Shown: piece after piece, positions 11,202 through 21,628 of the stretch
Layout: each line of letters opens with the position of its first letter
Numbering within the stretch: position 1 is the first letter of the stretch
Origin: Strobilurus pachycystidiatus
Lineage: Eukaryota; Basidiomycota; Agaricomycetes; Agaricales; Physalacriaceae
DNA: 64,000 bases
Reading direction: 5' to 3'
NCBI GenBank assembly: GCA_019915135.1
Contig: JAHLMK010000003.1
Span: 1,240,001-1,304,000, forward strand
Made by a program: the position numbers and the translations under genes
Notes under the pieces: model-generated
What the model saw: the letters and a program-made list of their open reading frames with translations, nothing else
Told to the model about the DNA's origin: nothing
Databases searched by the model: none

Positions 11202-11944
11202 GGAGAGCTCAGAGTGCCCAACGGAGTTGTATGGGGGAAAACTGGTTAAGGACGAAGTCTGAGTAGCTAGTACAGCGTTGTCTCTGTATTTATACTAATC
11301 CCATGCTTGCTCATCGTTCCTCTTCTCGAAGCTTCTACCACATACTCCCGATGCGTCGGGAGTGGTCCGACGCTGCGGATGACGGAGATCCCGACGTCCC
11401 GATGACCGCCCGTCAGATCAATGACCGCCCATTGGTCGGGAAGGCGGGTTTGGTCGGGTACCGACTCCCGCCTGACTCACGCGGCCTAAGTATATTCCCG
11501 GGGTATCTTACACCATGTGCGCTCGCTCCAAAGTGTAACCGGGAGGGCGGGAAGCCCGACAAGGGCGGGACTTCAGGATCCCGGTTCTGTCGCCATAAGG
11601 GATCGAACTCTCAACCCCTTGGTATATCTCTCGGCATCTTCCGGTGTGGCGCTGGTTCGTGTAGCCGTAGTATCAGGACGCCTAAGTGTGACCAAAGTGG
11701 AGGACCTTGATCTATGGCGAGGCCACATCATGACACACGCCGTCTTACGATTTGGAGGAGCTCAACCTTCCGCCAACCCACCTGCAGCCGCACCTCCTCT
11801 TCCTCATATACCTCCAGCGTCGCCTATTGTAATAGATCTCGTAGCAGACGAGGAGCCCGCGACGACGCCCTCTGAGTAGACAACCCCACGTTCATTCCAC
11901 CTGCAATATATCATGCATTTCTCAACTCAACGATGCCCGTCTGA
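11202..11944. other. No recognised gene; inverted CCCGA/TCGGG words
   Basis: A TATTTATA box-like word sits at 11287. From 11348 to 11460 the words CCCGA and TCGGG alternate many times (for example ACTCCCGATGCGTCGGGAGT at 11346, which folds into a short hairpin). A plus-strand frame (11517-11879) ends in a Pro/Ala-rich stretch. The arrangement resembles an LTR or transposon end followed by the start of a coding region, but I cannot identify it. Confidence 0.3.
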
Positions 11945-12552
11945 TTATCGCTGGTGCAAGAAAACTTTACAAGCTAGGTCATACTCGAAACGGTCTTCCT
12001 TCAAACTCTGCTCAATTTCTCTGGCCATCTGACAAACCTCCCTAACCTTAGCAATATACGATGCCGCCTGTTCCAATTCCAGGGATTCAGCGTACTCCTG
12101 TCTGAGCTGGTCAAAGGCTGCTTCGCCTGCGTCGGATATGTTGGTGATATGGGTATACAAGGGCGTCCACCGCTGTACCGCTTCCTCGTGGCCAAGCATC
12201 AGGAGGGTTGAACAGACATCTCTATAGTAAGTCGCAGAATGGTTGTCTGTCAGGGCAACAAAATCCGCGTTCGCCTGTCGCAGACGGCGTAATATCACGT
12301 TGGCGTTGGGAGAGGCATCTTGAGGACAACTTGTAGTAGGTTGTTCCTCCCTTGGCTTTGGCGTATAACGTGCTCGGCGTTTAGCACAAACGTCTTCGCG
12401 ATGTCTTGAGAAATCGCGTCAATAGTAGTATGGATTCGAAAGAGTTGAACTTACTTAGCAAAATATATTTTATTCTTGATGCTGATAGCATTTTTCTGCT
12501 CATCCGGCGTTTTGTGCTTGCGAGGTCGGCCGACCCGACGCTTGAATGTCAT
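11945..12552 (-). CDS. Two-exon gene, basic N-terminus with RRARY motif; unknown
   Basis: Exon 1 is 12552-12455 and exon 2 is 12404-11945. The 50-base intron has GTAAGT and CAAG ends and splits a Lys codon; total length 558 gives 185 residues. The start reads MTFKRRVGRPRKHKTPDEQ: an AT-hook-like GRPRK, then KNKIYF and, after the intron, HREDVCAKRRARY. The latter pattern is common in transposon-linked mushroom proteins. The rest is helical and acidic (ADFVALTDNHSATYY; SLELEQAASYIAK) and resembles a coiled coil. A DNA-binding accessory role in the mobile block is a guess. Confidence 0.55.
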
Positions 12553-13022
12553 GAATGAGCCGATCGAAGAGGTAGGAATCAGAATGTTGCAACAGTCAAG
12601 GTCATAACACATCAATGCTTTGATGTTCAGCCCGAAACTACCTTGCTCAAAAATAGTCTGTCGGTTTAGTTGTTGCGGAAGATGTTGTTGTTAGAGTGGA
12701 GAACAACAAATCTACATGGTCAAAATAATTTATTTTTGCTTTCCAGTCCCAGTGAATCGTCATTTGCAGATCAGAACACCAGTGACAGATTTACACTGAA
12801 CATAATTCCAAATCCTTGATTCAAGAACCAGATAATCATACTAGAGCTCATTCTGGTGTCAAGCGCCAGGAAACTATTCAAGTGCAAGAGTGTGCGCCCT
12901 CAAACTGGGCATGAATGATGAAGCGCACCTCTTTCCAAATTTGGTTCCGAGTCGGGCACTTCAAGTCACTACCAGGTGCTTGTTTGTCACTGTCACATAG
13001 GTCGGCTTTTCCTCCCACTCTC
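12553..13022. other. Intergenic stretch between the minus-strand gene and the TET/JBP gene
   Basis: No gene is supported. The two flanking genes diverge, so this stretch should hold both promoters. I see no strong TATA box; A/T-rich pieces occur near 12720-12740. Confidence 0.4.
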
Positions 13023-14376
13023 ATGAACCAAGCCGCCGGTCCTTCAACATACCTAGGTGAGCCTGCCAAATCCTCTTACACGCTTTTTGGTATATAGTTT
13101 TCTGCCTTTGGCGCGCGACGAGTACGCTAACGACCCCGGAGGGCATAAAGACGCGCGCCAATTGTTTTCTTCATTTCTTTCGCTCCTTTTTTTCCAGTTC
13201 TGCCGGCGTAACCTCCTTGCTGACGCATGTCCGTTGGATCTAGATCGAACGACGCGCAATGGAAAGACCTTTGCCGGTTTTTTCAGCGCCTTGCCTCCCA
13301 TTGTGGTCCAGAGAACAACCGTCGCCGACCTCATCGAAAAGCGTTTGCAAGAGGCTCTGCAACGCGGGGAGGACGAAGACGACGCCAACACTGACGACGT
13401 CTACACCCAGCTCCGCTCCCCGCGAGGCCGCCACGCGAAAAATACCCCGCGCTCCCGCTGTCCGCCCCGCTCGTCGGCCTCCCCACACGCCGCTCCCTCA
13501 ACGCCGCTCGGCCTGCGCACACGCTCCCTCAGTCCTCTCAGTCCTCTGTCCTCTCGGTATCCGTCACCCGCCGGCTCCTCTGAACGTGCACTCCCGTGTT
13601 CGCTCTCTCCCTTAAGCCCTCTTTCCTCCCGTTTGCCGTCACCTGCCTCTTGCTCTGAAAGCGCGTTTTCAGAGCTTCCCATTCTGGAGCCCCGGCCGTT
13701 GCCACCCCCGCCTGCTGCAGTATCCTCTTCTCCGGCGCTGCAGTCCACGGAGACTGAGCACGAGCCTGCCAGCTCAAGCTCTCCGCCATACCCGGACGCG
13801 CCTACCAAGCGCCAGAGGAAGCGGAAACGCCAGAAGGAAAAACGGGCCCTCCTGAAGGAGGAGGGTGTGGCGCCTCCCCCGCGTAAGAGGGCGAGGCGCT
13901 ACAAAAAGCGGGGCGGAGACGCGACGAAGGGTTCGGTCAAGCCGGCTGGGATTCGGAGAGCAATTGCTGCTCAGATTTTGGACACAGACTACACTAACAC
14001 AAGCGGGACGTGGCAAGGGGAGCGATCGGACTGGGACCCGAGGGTGTTCACGTTGGACGAGATACGCCGCCTGACGGAGCGCGCCTTCTCAAAGGTTGGC
14101 TGGAAGGGAATGTGAGCGTCATCTTGTTTTCTTTTGTTCAGACTTACTAACTTTGGCTGCAGGCGGCCTCAAGTTGTTTTAGACCGCGAGGGTAGGCTCA
14201 TAGTGGTGCTAGTCGGGCACCCTCATGACGCTGACTGGCCCGCACTCATGAAGCGAGCGGCGGAACTTCTTCGTGAGGCGAAGAAGAAATGTTGGTTTGA
14301 CGCTGATCACCTGCACCATCGACGGGGCAATTATTCAACCATTGGTTTTGGGCTGAGTTTTGGAGGAGGGCGAGTG

Positions 14377-14384
14377 ATTCCGGG
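14377..14384. repeat. MITE target-site duplication (ATTCCGGG), left copy
   Basis: It is identical to 14847-14854. Eight bases is the duplication length of hAT transposons. Confidence 0.85.
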
Positions 14385-14846
14385 TAGAGATGTCCACGAA
14401 TATATATTCGAGTATATTCTTATTCATGCACACGAATAATCCCCCCTCCAAGGGTCATAATTGTTATTCATGAATATACTCTTAATCTTATTCGTCAACT
14501 TAATCTTCACTGTGAATATTTCGCTTTTATTCATGAATATTCACAAATATACAAGTATAATCATCTCAATGTCACTCAAAATCACAGTTAAAGTTATTGA
14601 ATGAACTATAAATCATTCAAACAGCATCTAAATTTATCATAAACTTGTCTTCAGTACTGAGAATTCAATATTGTCAGACACTCATGAATGAGTTGAGGAT
14701 TATGTGAACTTGAAGGTTCATATTCTATATTCGTCAACTTATTCTTATTCACAAATATAATATATTCATCATATTCATATTCATGAATAAGATTAGGAAT
14801 ATATTCATGAATATTCTCCTTTACTCCTTATTTGTGGTCATGTCTA
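14385..14846. mobile_element. hAT-like MITE, 462 bp, very AT-rich
   Basis: The ends TAGAGATGTCCACGAAT and, inverted, TAGACATGACCACAAAT match at 14 of 17 positions, and a perfect 8-bp duplication flanks the piece. The interior is extremely A/T-rich with many copies of ATTCATGAATATT-like palindromes and has no coding capacity. Removing it together with one duplication copy rejoins the TET/JBP codons in frame. It is therefore a later insertion into a coding exon, moved by an hAT transposase encoded elsewhere. Confidence 0.88.
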
Positions 14847-14854
14847 ATTCCGGG
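14847..14854. repeat. MITE target-site duplication (ATTCCGGG), right copy
   Basis: It matches 14377-14384 exactly. Confidence 0.85.
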
Positions 14855-15299
14855 GTGGATTGACAACGAGGTGTGCAACGCGGAGATGATGGAGGCCTTG
14901 ATGAAGGAGGAGCCGTTCCAACGGATGGCGCAGTTCACAAATAGTAAGCACCTGATTCACATTTTTTTTGCTTTGCCGCTCACTCTTGATTTACAGGAGC
15001 GTTCAAGACCTACTTCCTAGAAATGTGGAAGGAGTATGATGAGGTTTTAGACGAGATAGTCGACGAGAATCCCACCGGGGTGGATTGACAACGAGGTGTG
15101 CAACGCGGAGATGATGGAGGCCTTGATGAAGGAGGAGCCGTTCCAACGGATGGCGCAGTTCACGAATAGTAAGCACCTGATTCACATTTTTTTTGCTTTG
15201 CCGCTCACTCTTGATTTACAGGAGCGTTCAAGACCTACTTCCCAGAAATGTGGAAGGAGTATGATGAGGTTTTAGACGAGATAGTCGACGAGAATCCCA
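14850..15299 (+). repeat. 225-bp tandem duplication inside the TET/JBP gene
   Basis: Copies 14850-15074 and 15075-15299 differ at only a few positions (for example TTCCTAG versus TTCCCAG). Each holds the end of one exon (WIDNEVCNAEMMEALMKEE), a 53-base intron (GTAAGC to CAG) and the start of the next exon (FKTYF..MWKEYDEV). Read straight through, the junction gives a TGA stop. Splicing from the first donor (14944) to the second acceptor (15221) would remove one copy cleanly. The duplication arose after the MITE or next to it, since its left end begins inside the MITE target duplication. Confidence 0.88.
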
Positions 15300-15858
15300 A
15301 CCTCCGGAGACCATTTGGTCCCTGCCCGTTTGCAGCCGCTCATGTCAACTTTGCTCCAACGGGGTGGACGCGGCTGCATACAGACCACTTGAATCGAGTT
15401 GGTGGAGTTTGCGCCGTCTGGCCCCTGGACGATTTTGATCCTACAAAGGGTGGACACCTGATACTATGGGATCTTCGCATTGTCGTTGAGTTCCCCCCGG
15501 GCAATCTGATTCTTCTGCCCTCGGCGCTCGTCAAACACGGTAACATTTCGGTTTGTCAAGGCGATCGACGCGCTTCATTTGTCATGTTTTCTGCAGCTGG
15601 GCTTTTTAGATGGGTTCTCAATGGTAGACAGTCAGATAAGGAGTTTAAGGAGAGTGCTTCTAGGGAGGAGTTGGCAGAGTGGGAGAAGTGGAGGCAGGGC
15701 ATGCCTGCTCGTAATAGGAATCTCTTCCCCAGGTGGGAAGACTTGGTAGCGGAATATAGTACTTGAAATGTTTCGACAATTTGTAATATTTATTTGTTAG
15801 CCAAAGGCCGCCTACGAACAAGCCCTGGATGACAACAGGCGCCAAAAACCCGACCACC

Positions 15859-18800
15859 ATGGGCAAAAATTTGAAACGGCCATCCGGTGTGTTTTTGGCA
15901 ACACTGGACTGCAGCTCGGACGACGACGACGACGACGGCGTCATATCTGTTCAACGACCGACTAGTGATGGGCGTCGGCTTGTGGTGGAGCGTATGCCAG
16001 CCCTTCCACCGTCGCCAGTCAAAAGGGCTCGGAAGGCCCTGGAGCACAAGGCTACTGCAACTTCCTGGGAGGAGGAGGTCAATTTCTCTGCTGCGTTCAA
16101 ACTGGATTTCCCAGCCGACCCCCTGGAAACGGCGGCGTCTCAACTCAATACCGTTGTCGTCCAGCCTGTCTTGGAGGAAAAGTGGCGCAGAAGGAAATAC
16201 AAATCTTCCGTGCATTATTTTTTGTATCGTTCTGCTCGTCACCTGACCGCGCATGGTAGGACGAACCGCTCAAGCCGTGGATTCCTAGTCGCGGTCCCGT
16301 TCTGGTTGAGATGATGAGGCCTGAGGGATTGGACGGAGAGGCGCCCGACCAATGTGTGGTGTGCGGGCAGACCTGCGACGACTTGTTCAGATGTCGAACC
16401 TGTTTCGGTCGCGACTTGTGCTGCCTGGAATGCTGCCTGGAGACTCATAAAAGACGTCCGTTCGACGTCATTCAGGTGCGCCTCCTTGCCCGTAGATTGA
16501 ACGAGGGCGGGTTCTAACTTTCCACTCTAGCACTGGACCGGGTTCTGCTTCCAGAAGATCTTGCTCCGCGATATGGGTCAAATCATCCAGCTGGGACATG
16601 GTTATAAAGGGGTCTGCGCCAACCCCAGACCAGCCGACCATCGATTCGTCGTTATCCACACTACCGGCATACACGAGGTCGCCATTCAGTACTGTGCTTG
16701 TAACCAACGCTCGGAAGCTGGCTCTTATCGAGACCAGCTTCTTTGCCACAACCTCTATCCAGCCTCTCAAGGCGAGCCTCGTACTTGCGCGACCTTCGAA
16801 TGTTGCGAGCATTTCCACATAATGACTTTGCAAGGCAAGACTACGACATACGACTACTATAACGCCTTGGAGCGCCTCACGGATAACACCGGCATGCGCC
16901 GTCTACCAGTAAGTCGACCTTACCAGCGTTTCTTGTGTTTCTTTCTGAGGAATCTTAGGACCGTTACAAATCCTTTCTTCTCATCATGCGCCAATGGCGA
17001 CACTTGAAAATGCTAAAGCGCGCTGGCCGTGGAAACGATCCGGACCGTACAGTAGAGGAGACCAGGCCAGGAGAGCTAGCGGTGGTCTGCCCCGCCTGTC
17101 CGCACCCTGACATCAACTTACCCAAGGATTGGGCGACGGCTGCGCCCGAGGTCCGTCGGCTTTACATTGTGTTTGTTGCCGTGGACGCTTGCTTCCGGTT
17201 GAAGAGGTTGATGAAGTCCAGCGAAGCAAAGGATCCGCAACTCGGGGAAGGGTGGGCGTATTACTCCAAAGTGAGAGAGTTTTACGATTATTTGAGAACA
17301 GTGACCGACCAAAAGGACGTACGTGCTTTATTTCTTGTACCTTCTTTCCCACTCTGAGCTCACAGATATAGATGAGCTCTTGCTCTGAGTTCGCGGCGAT
17401 GGATATAGCGAATACCAAGTACTCGAAGGGTTACGCATCAACGGGCGTTGCCCTTGGCGTATGTGCTTGGCATGAGTTTGTCATGCGTAACGCCGTTTGT
17501 GATCTGCAGAAAGGAGAAAGGTGGGTCATTGGCTTTCAGTTTATTGACGCCACGCTAAATTTCACGTCACTATATCTAGATTTGCAAACATGGACTGGCT
17601 GGCGGCCAATCTCATGAAGTTCATCCATCCCCTACTTGAGCTTTTATGGTGCTACGACATTATGTGCCAATGGTTCAAACACTTGGTGGAGCGCTTACGG
17701 AAAATGCCTCCTGCATACCGACTGGAATTCACGCTTTGGGTAGTCCGATACTGCATCCCCAAGCTACACATCCGCGGCCACCTTCCTTGGTGTATGCTCT
17801 ATTTCTCTCTCAACTACATGCTCGGCGCGGGGCGCACAGACGGGGAAGGGATTGAACGCCCTTGGGCGAACATTGGCCCGGTCTCTACAAGCACCCGGGA
17901 GATGGGTCCAGGCCATCGTCGAAACACGCTGGAGGACCACTGGGGCTATTGGAATATCACCAAGTTATTTGGCTTAGGTGAGTAACTTTTCTCAACGAAG
18001 TAGAACATTGCCAATAATGTATTATAGGTCGCTTGTTGAAAAAGCGACTTCTACGAGCAATTCCTGAGCGTAACGCGCAGACGGCTGCCTTCCAAGAATT
18101 CTCTTTGACTCAGGCCTCGAGGGTTCCCGAATGGAAGCGCATGGTAGATAATTTCGACGAGGACGCCACCAACCCCAATCCCTATTCCATGCCTAAGTCT
18201 AAGAGGATGACGCAAGCCGAGGTCCAAAAACGATTTGCAGAGCAGGATAAAAAGGAGACAGACGCCGGGAGTGCCTTTGCTCACGATGTCAGTGCTTGTG
18301 GATTCGTGATGCAGGCGCTTGATCTTCAAGACCAGCAGTAAGCATTCCAGACATGCGGGTTTGAGCGTCTTCATTAACCATTGTCAGAACACGATTAAAG
18401 GTGGAGCTAGAGCTATCCAAGAAGCCCGAGACCGCCTTCCAGGTGACAGATCTTGTGGAGAAACAGACAAAAATCTCACGCAGTATAAATCGACACCAAA
18501 CTCTCCAAGACGCTTACATGCCCGGAGCAGCTCGATATATGAGGACGTCATCCGAGGCGTTCTCATCTTCCGACACAGTCCCTGCAGAGAGCGTTCCCCT
18601 CCTCCTTCCCCCGGAGTTACCCACCAACCTGCGCGCGGGGGGGTGTTTGGGTGGTGTAGAGGAGCTAGAGCTAGAGATGAGGAAATTGCAGCTTGGGTGG
18701 ACGTTGGACAATTTGCGAATGCAGCTCACGGTGAAATCTTGAATGCTTACTGGGCCGTCTTCTCACGTTCGACATCAAGCGGCGTCAACTAGAGCACAAA

Positions 18801-19501
18801 CTCTCATACAGCGGAATGAGCTCAAGATTGCTCAACACGCCGCTCGATATTCCCAGGCTCGGCGAGCAGCCCTCGCTCTAGTGGAAGACAAGGCCGTAGG
18901 CCTCCAGGAGACCTGGAAGGAGCTCAGAAATGTGGATATCCGAATGCTCGATGACGGTGAAGATGCTCCTCTTGTCAAAGAGAGAAACAGAAGAGGGCTG
19001 GGGGGAGGCAGGGCCACAACGGATGAATCTGGTCAGAGCGGGGGTGGCGCAAGGACGGGCGAGGGATACAAAACCACGCCTAGCTGGATTTGGATGGGCA
19101 TTGACGGTGCTGACAAAGATTTTTTAGAGCACGGTCTTCGTGTCGAATGGTGCAAGTCGTATGCCCGCATGCGCCGCTGGACGGAGGAGGTTTTATTGCT
19201 GAGGGAGGAGATGAGAAGGACAGTGGTATACCTGCGGTGGATGTCCAGGCTTTGGGTGGAGAGAGGAGATGACGAACGGTGCAGTGAAGGAGCACGGGAA
19301 TACGGTCATCGTCAAAGCCAGCACTGGGCGGATCTGGCAAACCATTTCCCGGGAATGTGGCGCGGATTGGGTACAGAAGATGGGGATGATGTACAGGCGG
19401 ATGACGACGCAGGATTAGTAAACGACGACGGTCTGGAAGTTGACGCGGACGATGTGCAGGGCGAGCTAGAGGCAGATTTAGAGGGTGGCGCAATGGATTA
19501 A
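15859..19501 (+). pseudogene. KDZ-family transposase (copy 2), one in-frame stop
   Basis: Exons: 15859-16209, 16260-16475, 16531-16908, 16959-17318, 17372-17520, 17580-17977, 18028-18337, 18388-19501; introns of 50-59 bases, all GT-AG. Total 3,276 bases (1,091 codons) with a single in-frame TGA at 18740-18742, followed at once by an ATG. The N-terminus has an acidic run; the CxC zinc cluster (CVVCGQTCDDLFRCRTC, CCLECC) is at about residues 155-180. The acidic core motifs are VAVDACF, CYDIMCQWF and DGEGIERPWANIG; the C-terminus has RVEWCKSYARMRRW and an acidic tail. KDZ copy 1 has Arg or a similar residue where the stop lies. Several intron sites are shared with copy 1 (for example inside GER), so the two are paralogues. 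ATG 15859 has a good context (CCACCATGG); an ATG at 15829 is also in frame. It starts 93 bases after the TET/JBP stop. Confidence 0.85.
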
Positions 19502-19665
19502 TCTGTAATTGTGTAATTTATTCATATTTATGATATTTATGGTCATTTTTTGAATTTAATGGATAGTAGCAGTTCAGGAGGGACCCACATAAGCGAACGG
19601 GAACGGCATGGGCGGCAAGAGGAGCTCACCTATCCTGCCGAGGACCCGCACTGGAGCTAGAAGAC

Positions 19666-19721
19666 CCCGTATTGCATTATGGGAAGCTCCCGACACATGT
19701 CCACCAGTAATGCAATACGGG
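19666..19721. repeat. 14-bp perfect inverted repeat, candidate right end of the insertion
   Basis: CCCGTATTGCATTA (19666-19679) and its exact inverse (19708-19721) flank a 28-base loop. TATTGCATTA occurs a third time at 19742-19751, just before pol-like sequence begins. This could be a transposase-binding terminal structure. Confidence 0.5.
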
Positions 19722-19748
19722 CTCCGAGGCTCTTTGCCCTATATTGCA

Positions 19749-21628
19749 TTAACAGTACCGCCACGGGTGTTTTTGTCGACAGTACGTGTGAGCCTGTCAT
19801 TGACTACAACTGTATTGCTTCTATACGAGACCGTATCATCAATTTAGCTTATGAGGAGAAATTACGCGCCCGAGGTTTGGCCGTCAAGATGGACTACATT
19901 GAAATCTTCCAACCGCTGCCACATATCGACGAGATGCCGGCCAATGTCGTCTGTGAAATAAAGCTCAAAGACGCCAACTTAGTCATTGCGAACAGGAATT
20001 ACCAATGTCCTTGCAAGTACAAGGACGCGTGGCGCGGTCTCATAAAACATCACCTTGACGCAGGCAGAATACAACCTTCCCAGTCGCCTTATGCCTCGCC
20101 TTTCTTCTTGGTGCCTAAGTCGGACCCTGCCGCTGTTCTGCGTTGGGTCAATGATCATTGCCAGCTGAACGCCGGTATTGAGACCGACCGTTATCCTTTG
20201 CCCCGTGTGGATGACATCCTCGCCGACGCCGTCAAAGGAAAGATTTGGTCCAAGCTAGATATGACGGACTCCTTCTTCCATACCAAGATGCACCCCGACT
20301 CTGTCAGATTTACTGCTGTGAACACGCCCTTTGGCCTGTATGAATGGCTCGTCATGCCGCAGGGTATGAAGAACTCCCCGTCCGTACATCAACGCCGAGT
20401 CAATGTGGCCCTACAACCATTCATTGGAAAGTTCTGCCATATTTATCTAGACAACATTATAATCTAGTCTGAAACGGAAAACAAACATGAGGAACACGTT
20501 CGCCTCATCCTCGACGCGTTGAAACTGCATCAACTTTATTGCAACGAGAAGAAGTTGGAGTTCTTTGTCTTGCGTGTTTCCTTCCTCGGTCATTGTATTT
20601 CCCGCGACGGTTTAGAGCCTGACGATACTAAAGTGGCGCGCATTGTTGCCTGGCCCGAGCCAAAGTTGCCTGGTGACGTGAAATCTTTCCTGGGCCTCGT
20701 TAAGTATCTCGCCGTTTTTCTAAAGAATTTAGCCAACTTCACTGCCATCCTATCCCCTTTGACAAGTCTGAAGGACAGCGAGTGGCCCGGATGGACTGAC
20801 AACTACAACGACGCATTCCTTGCAGTTAAACGATTGGTTCTTTCCGCTGATTGCCTGACGGTCATTGACCACGACTGCCCTGGTGACAATAAAATCTGGG
20901 TCACTACGGACACCAGTGATTTGAGGACCGGTGCTGTCCTGTCCTGGGGTCCTACTTGGGAAACCGCCCGGCCCGTGGCTTATGATTCTATGCAGTTGAA
21001 GGGTGCACAGCTCCGTTATGCCGTTCACGAAAAGGAGATGCTTGTGATTGTCCGCGCGTGCGATAAATGGCGAGCTGACCTGCTGGGCAAACAGTTTGAG
21101 GTCTACACCAATCACAAGACGTTGGAGAATTTTGACAAGCAAAGACACCTTTCCCGCTGCCAATCCCGCTGGCTCGAAGCCCTTTCGCAGTACAACATGA
21201 CAATTTCTTACATTCGCGGGGAGGATAACACCGTTGCGGACGCCTTGTCACGCCTCCCGCCGGACAACACTCCCGTTCTTGACTATGACCCTGAGGAGAT
21301 TCCTTGCTGGCAGGCTTGGCTCAACAAGTGCTCAATCAACGCCGTTTGCACAACTGTTACCATAAGTGCGGACGCCCGCTTGCTGTCTGCTATCAAGGTT
21401 GGTTACAAAAACAACAAGTTCTGTGCTAAATTCATTGCCGGCCAACGAGTTTTACCCTCCGTTACCAAACGCGACAGGTTGTGGTTCATTGACGATTGTC
21501 TATTGGTGCCGAGGGTTGGCAATATACGCGAAGATCTGTTCCATTTGGCACATGACGCACTGGGCCATTTCGGCTCCGCAAAGTGTTATGAGAATCTGCG
21601 GCACTCGTTTTACTGGCCCAACATGTGA
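19749..21628 (+). pseudogene. pol: Gypsy reverse transcriptase-RNase H (pol, N-terminal part)
   Basis: The RT begins with the usual pre-palm segment (PLPHIDEMPANVVCEIKLKD; DAGRIQPSQSPYASPFF). The motifs KLDMTDSFFHTKM and LVMPQGMKNSP are present. The catalytic YxDD box reads YLDN: codon 20453-20455 is AAC (Asn) where Asp is required. Ten bases on, a TAG stop (20465-20467) breaks the frame where mushroom elements usually carry Trp or Tyr. The thumb/connection (FLGHCISRDGLEPDDTKV) and RNase H (VTTDTSDLRTGAVL; HEKEMLVIVRACDKW; YTNHKTLENF; EDNTVADALSRLP) follow. A second stop, TGA at 21626-21628, separates RNase H from integrase. The enzyme is dead. Confidence 0.85.

Larger units (their letters stand above)
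13057..15766 (+). pseudogene. TET/JBP-family 2OG-Fe(II) dioxygenase, disrupted
   Basis: Exon A runs to 14111; a 51-base intron (14112-14162) follows; exon B starts MRPQVVLDREGRLIVVLVG and is interrupted by a MITE at 14385-14846. After it comes a segment present twice because of a 225-bp tandem duplication, then the last exon 15222-15766. The N-terminus is Ser/Pro-rich with a nuclear-signal-like basic run (KRQRKRKRQKEKR). The C-terminal double-stranded beta-helix has the iron ligands in RLHTDHLN (His, Asp) and LVKHGN (His), plus GDRRASFVMF with the likely 2-oxoglutarate-binding Arg. TET/JBP enzymes oxidise 5-methylcytosine in DNA. The MITE brings a stop at 14437-14439, and the duplication a stop at about 15084. 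The start codon is unresolved: no in-frame ATG lies in exon A, and an ATG at 13023 with a donor at 13057 is a candidate first exon. Confidence 0.8.
5660..19721. mobile_element. Composite insertion: two KDZ transposons with a TET/JBP gene
   Basis: About 14 kb lies between gag and pol of the Gypsy element and has no retroviral coding sequence. It holds a minus-strand KDZ transposase, two minus-strand reading frames, a plus-strand TET/JBP gene and a plus-strand KDZ transposase. The proposed ends are inferred. The left one has CCCGTTATAAC at 5660 and the palindrome CCCGTTATAACGGG at 5694. The right one has CCCGTATTGCATTA at 19666 and its exact inverse at 19708-19721. The ends resemble each other only in layout, and I found no target duplication, so two separate insertions are equally possible. 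Confidence 0.55.

Noticed and set aside
13401..13808. Minus-strand Gly/Glu/Ser frame
   Set aside because: Shadow of the Ser/Pro-rich N-terminal exon of the TET/JBP gene.
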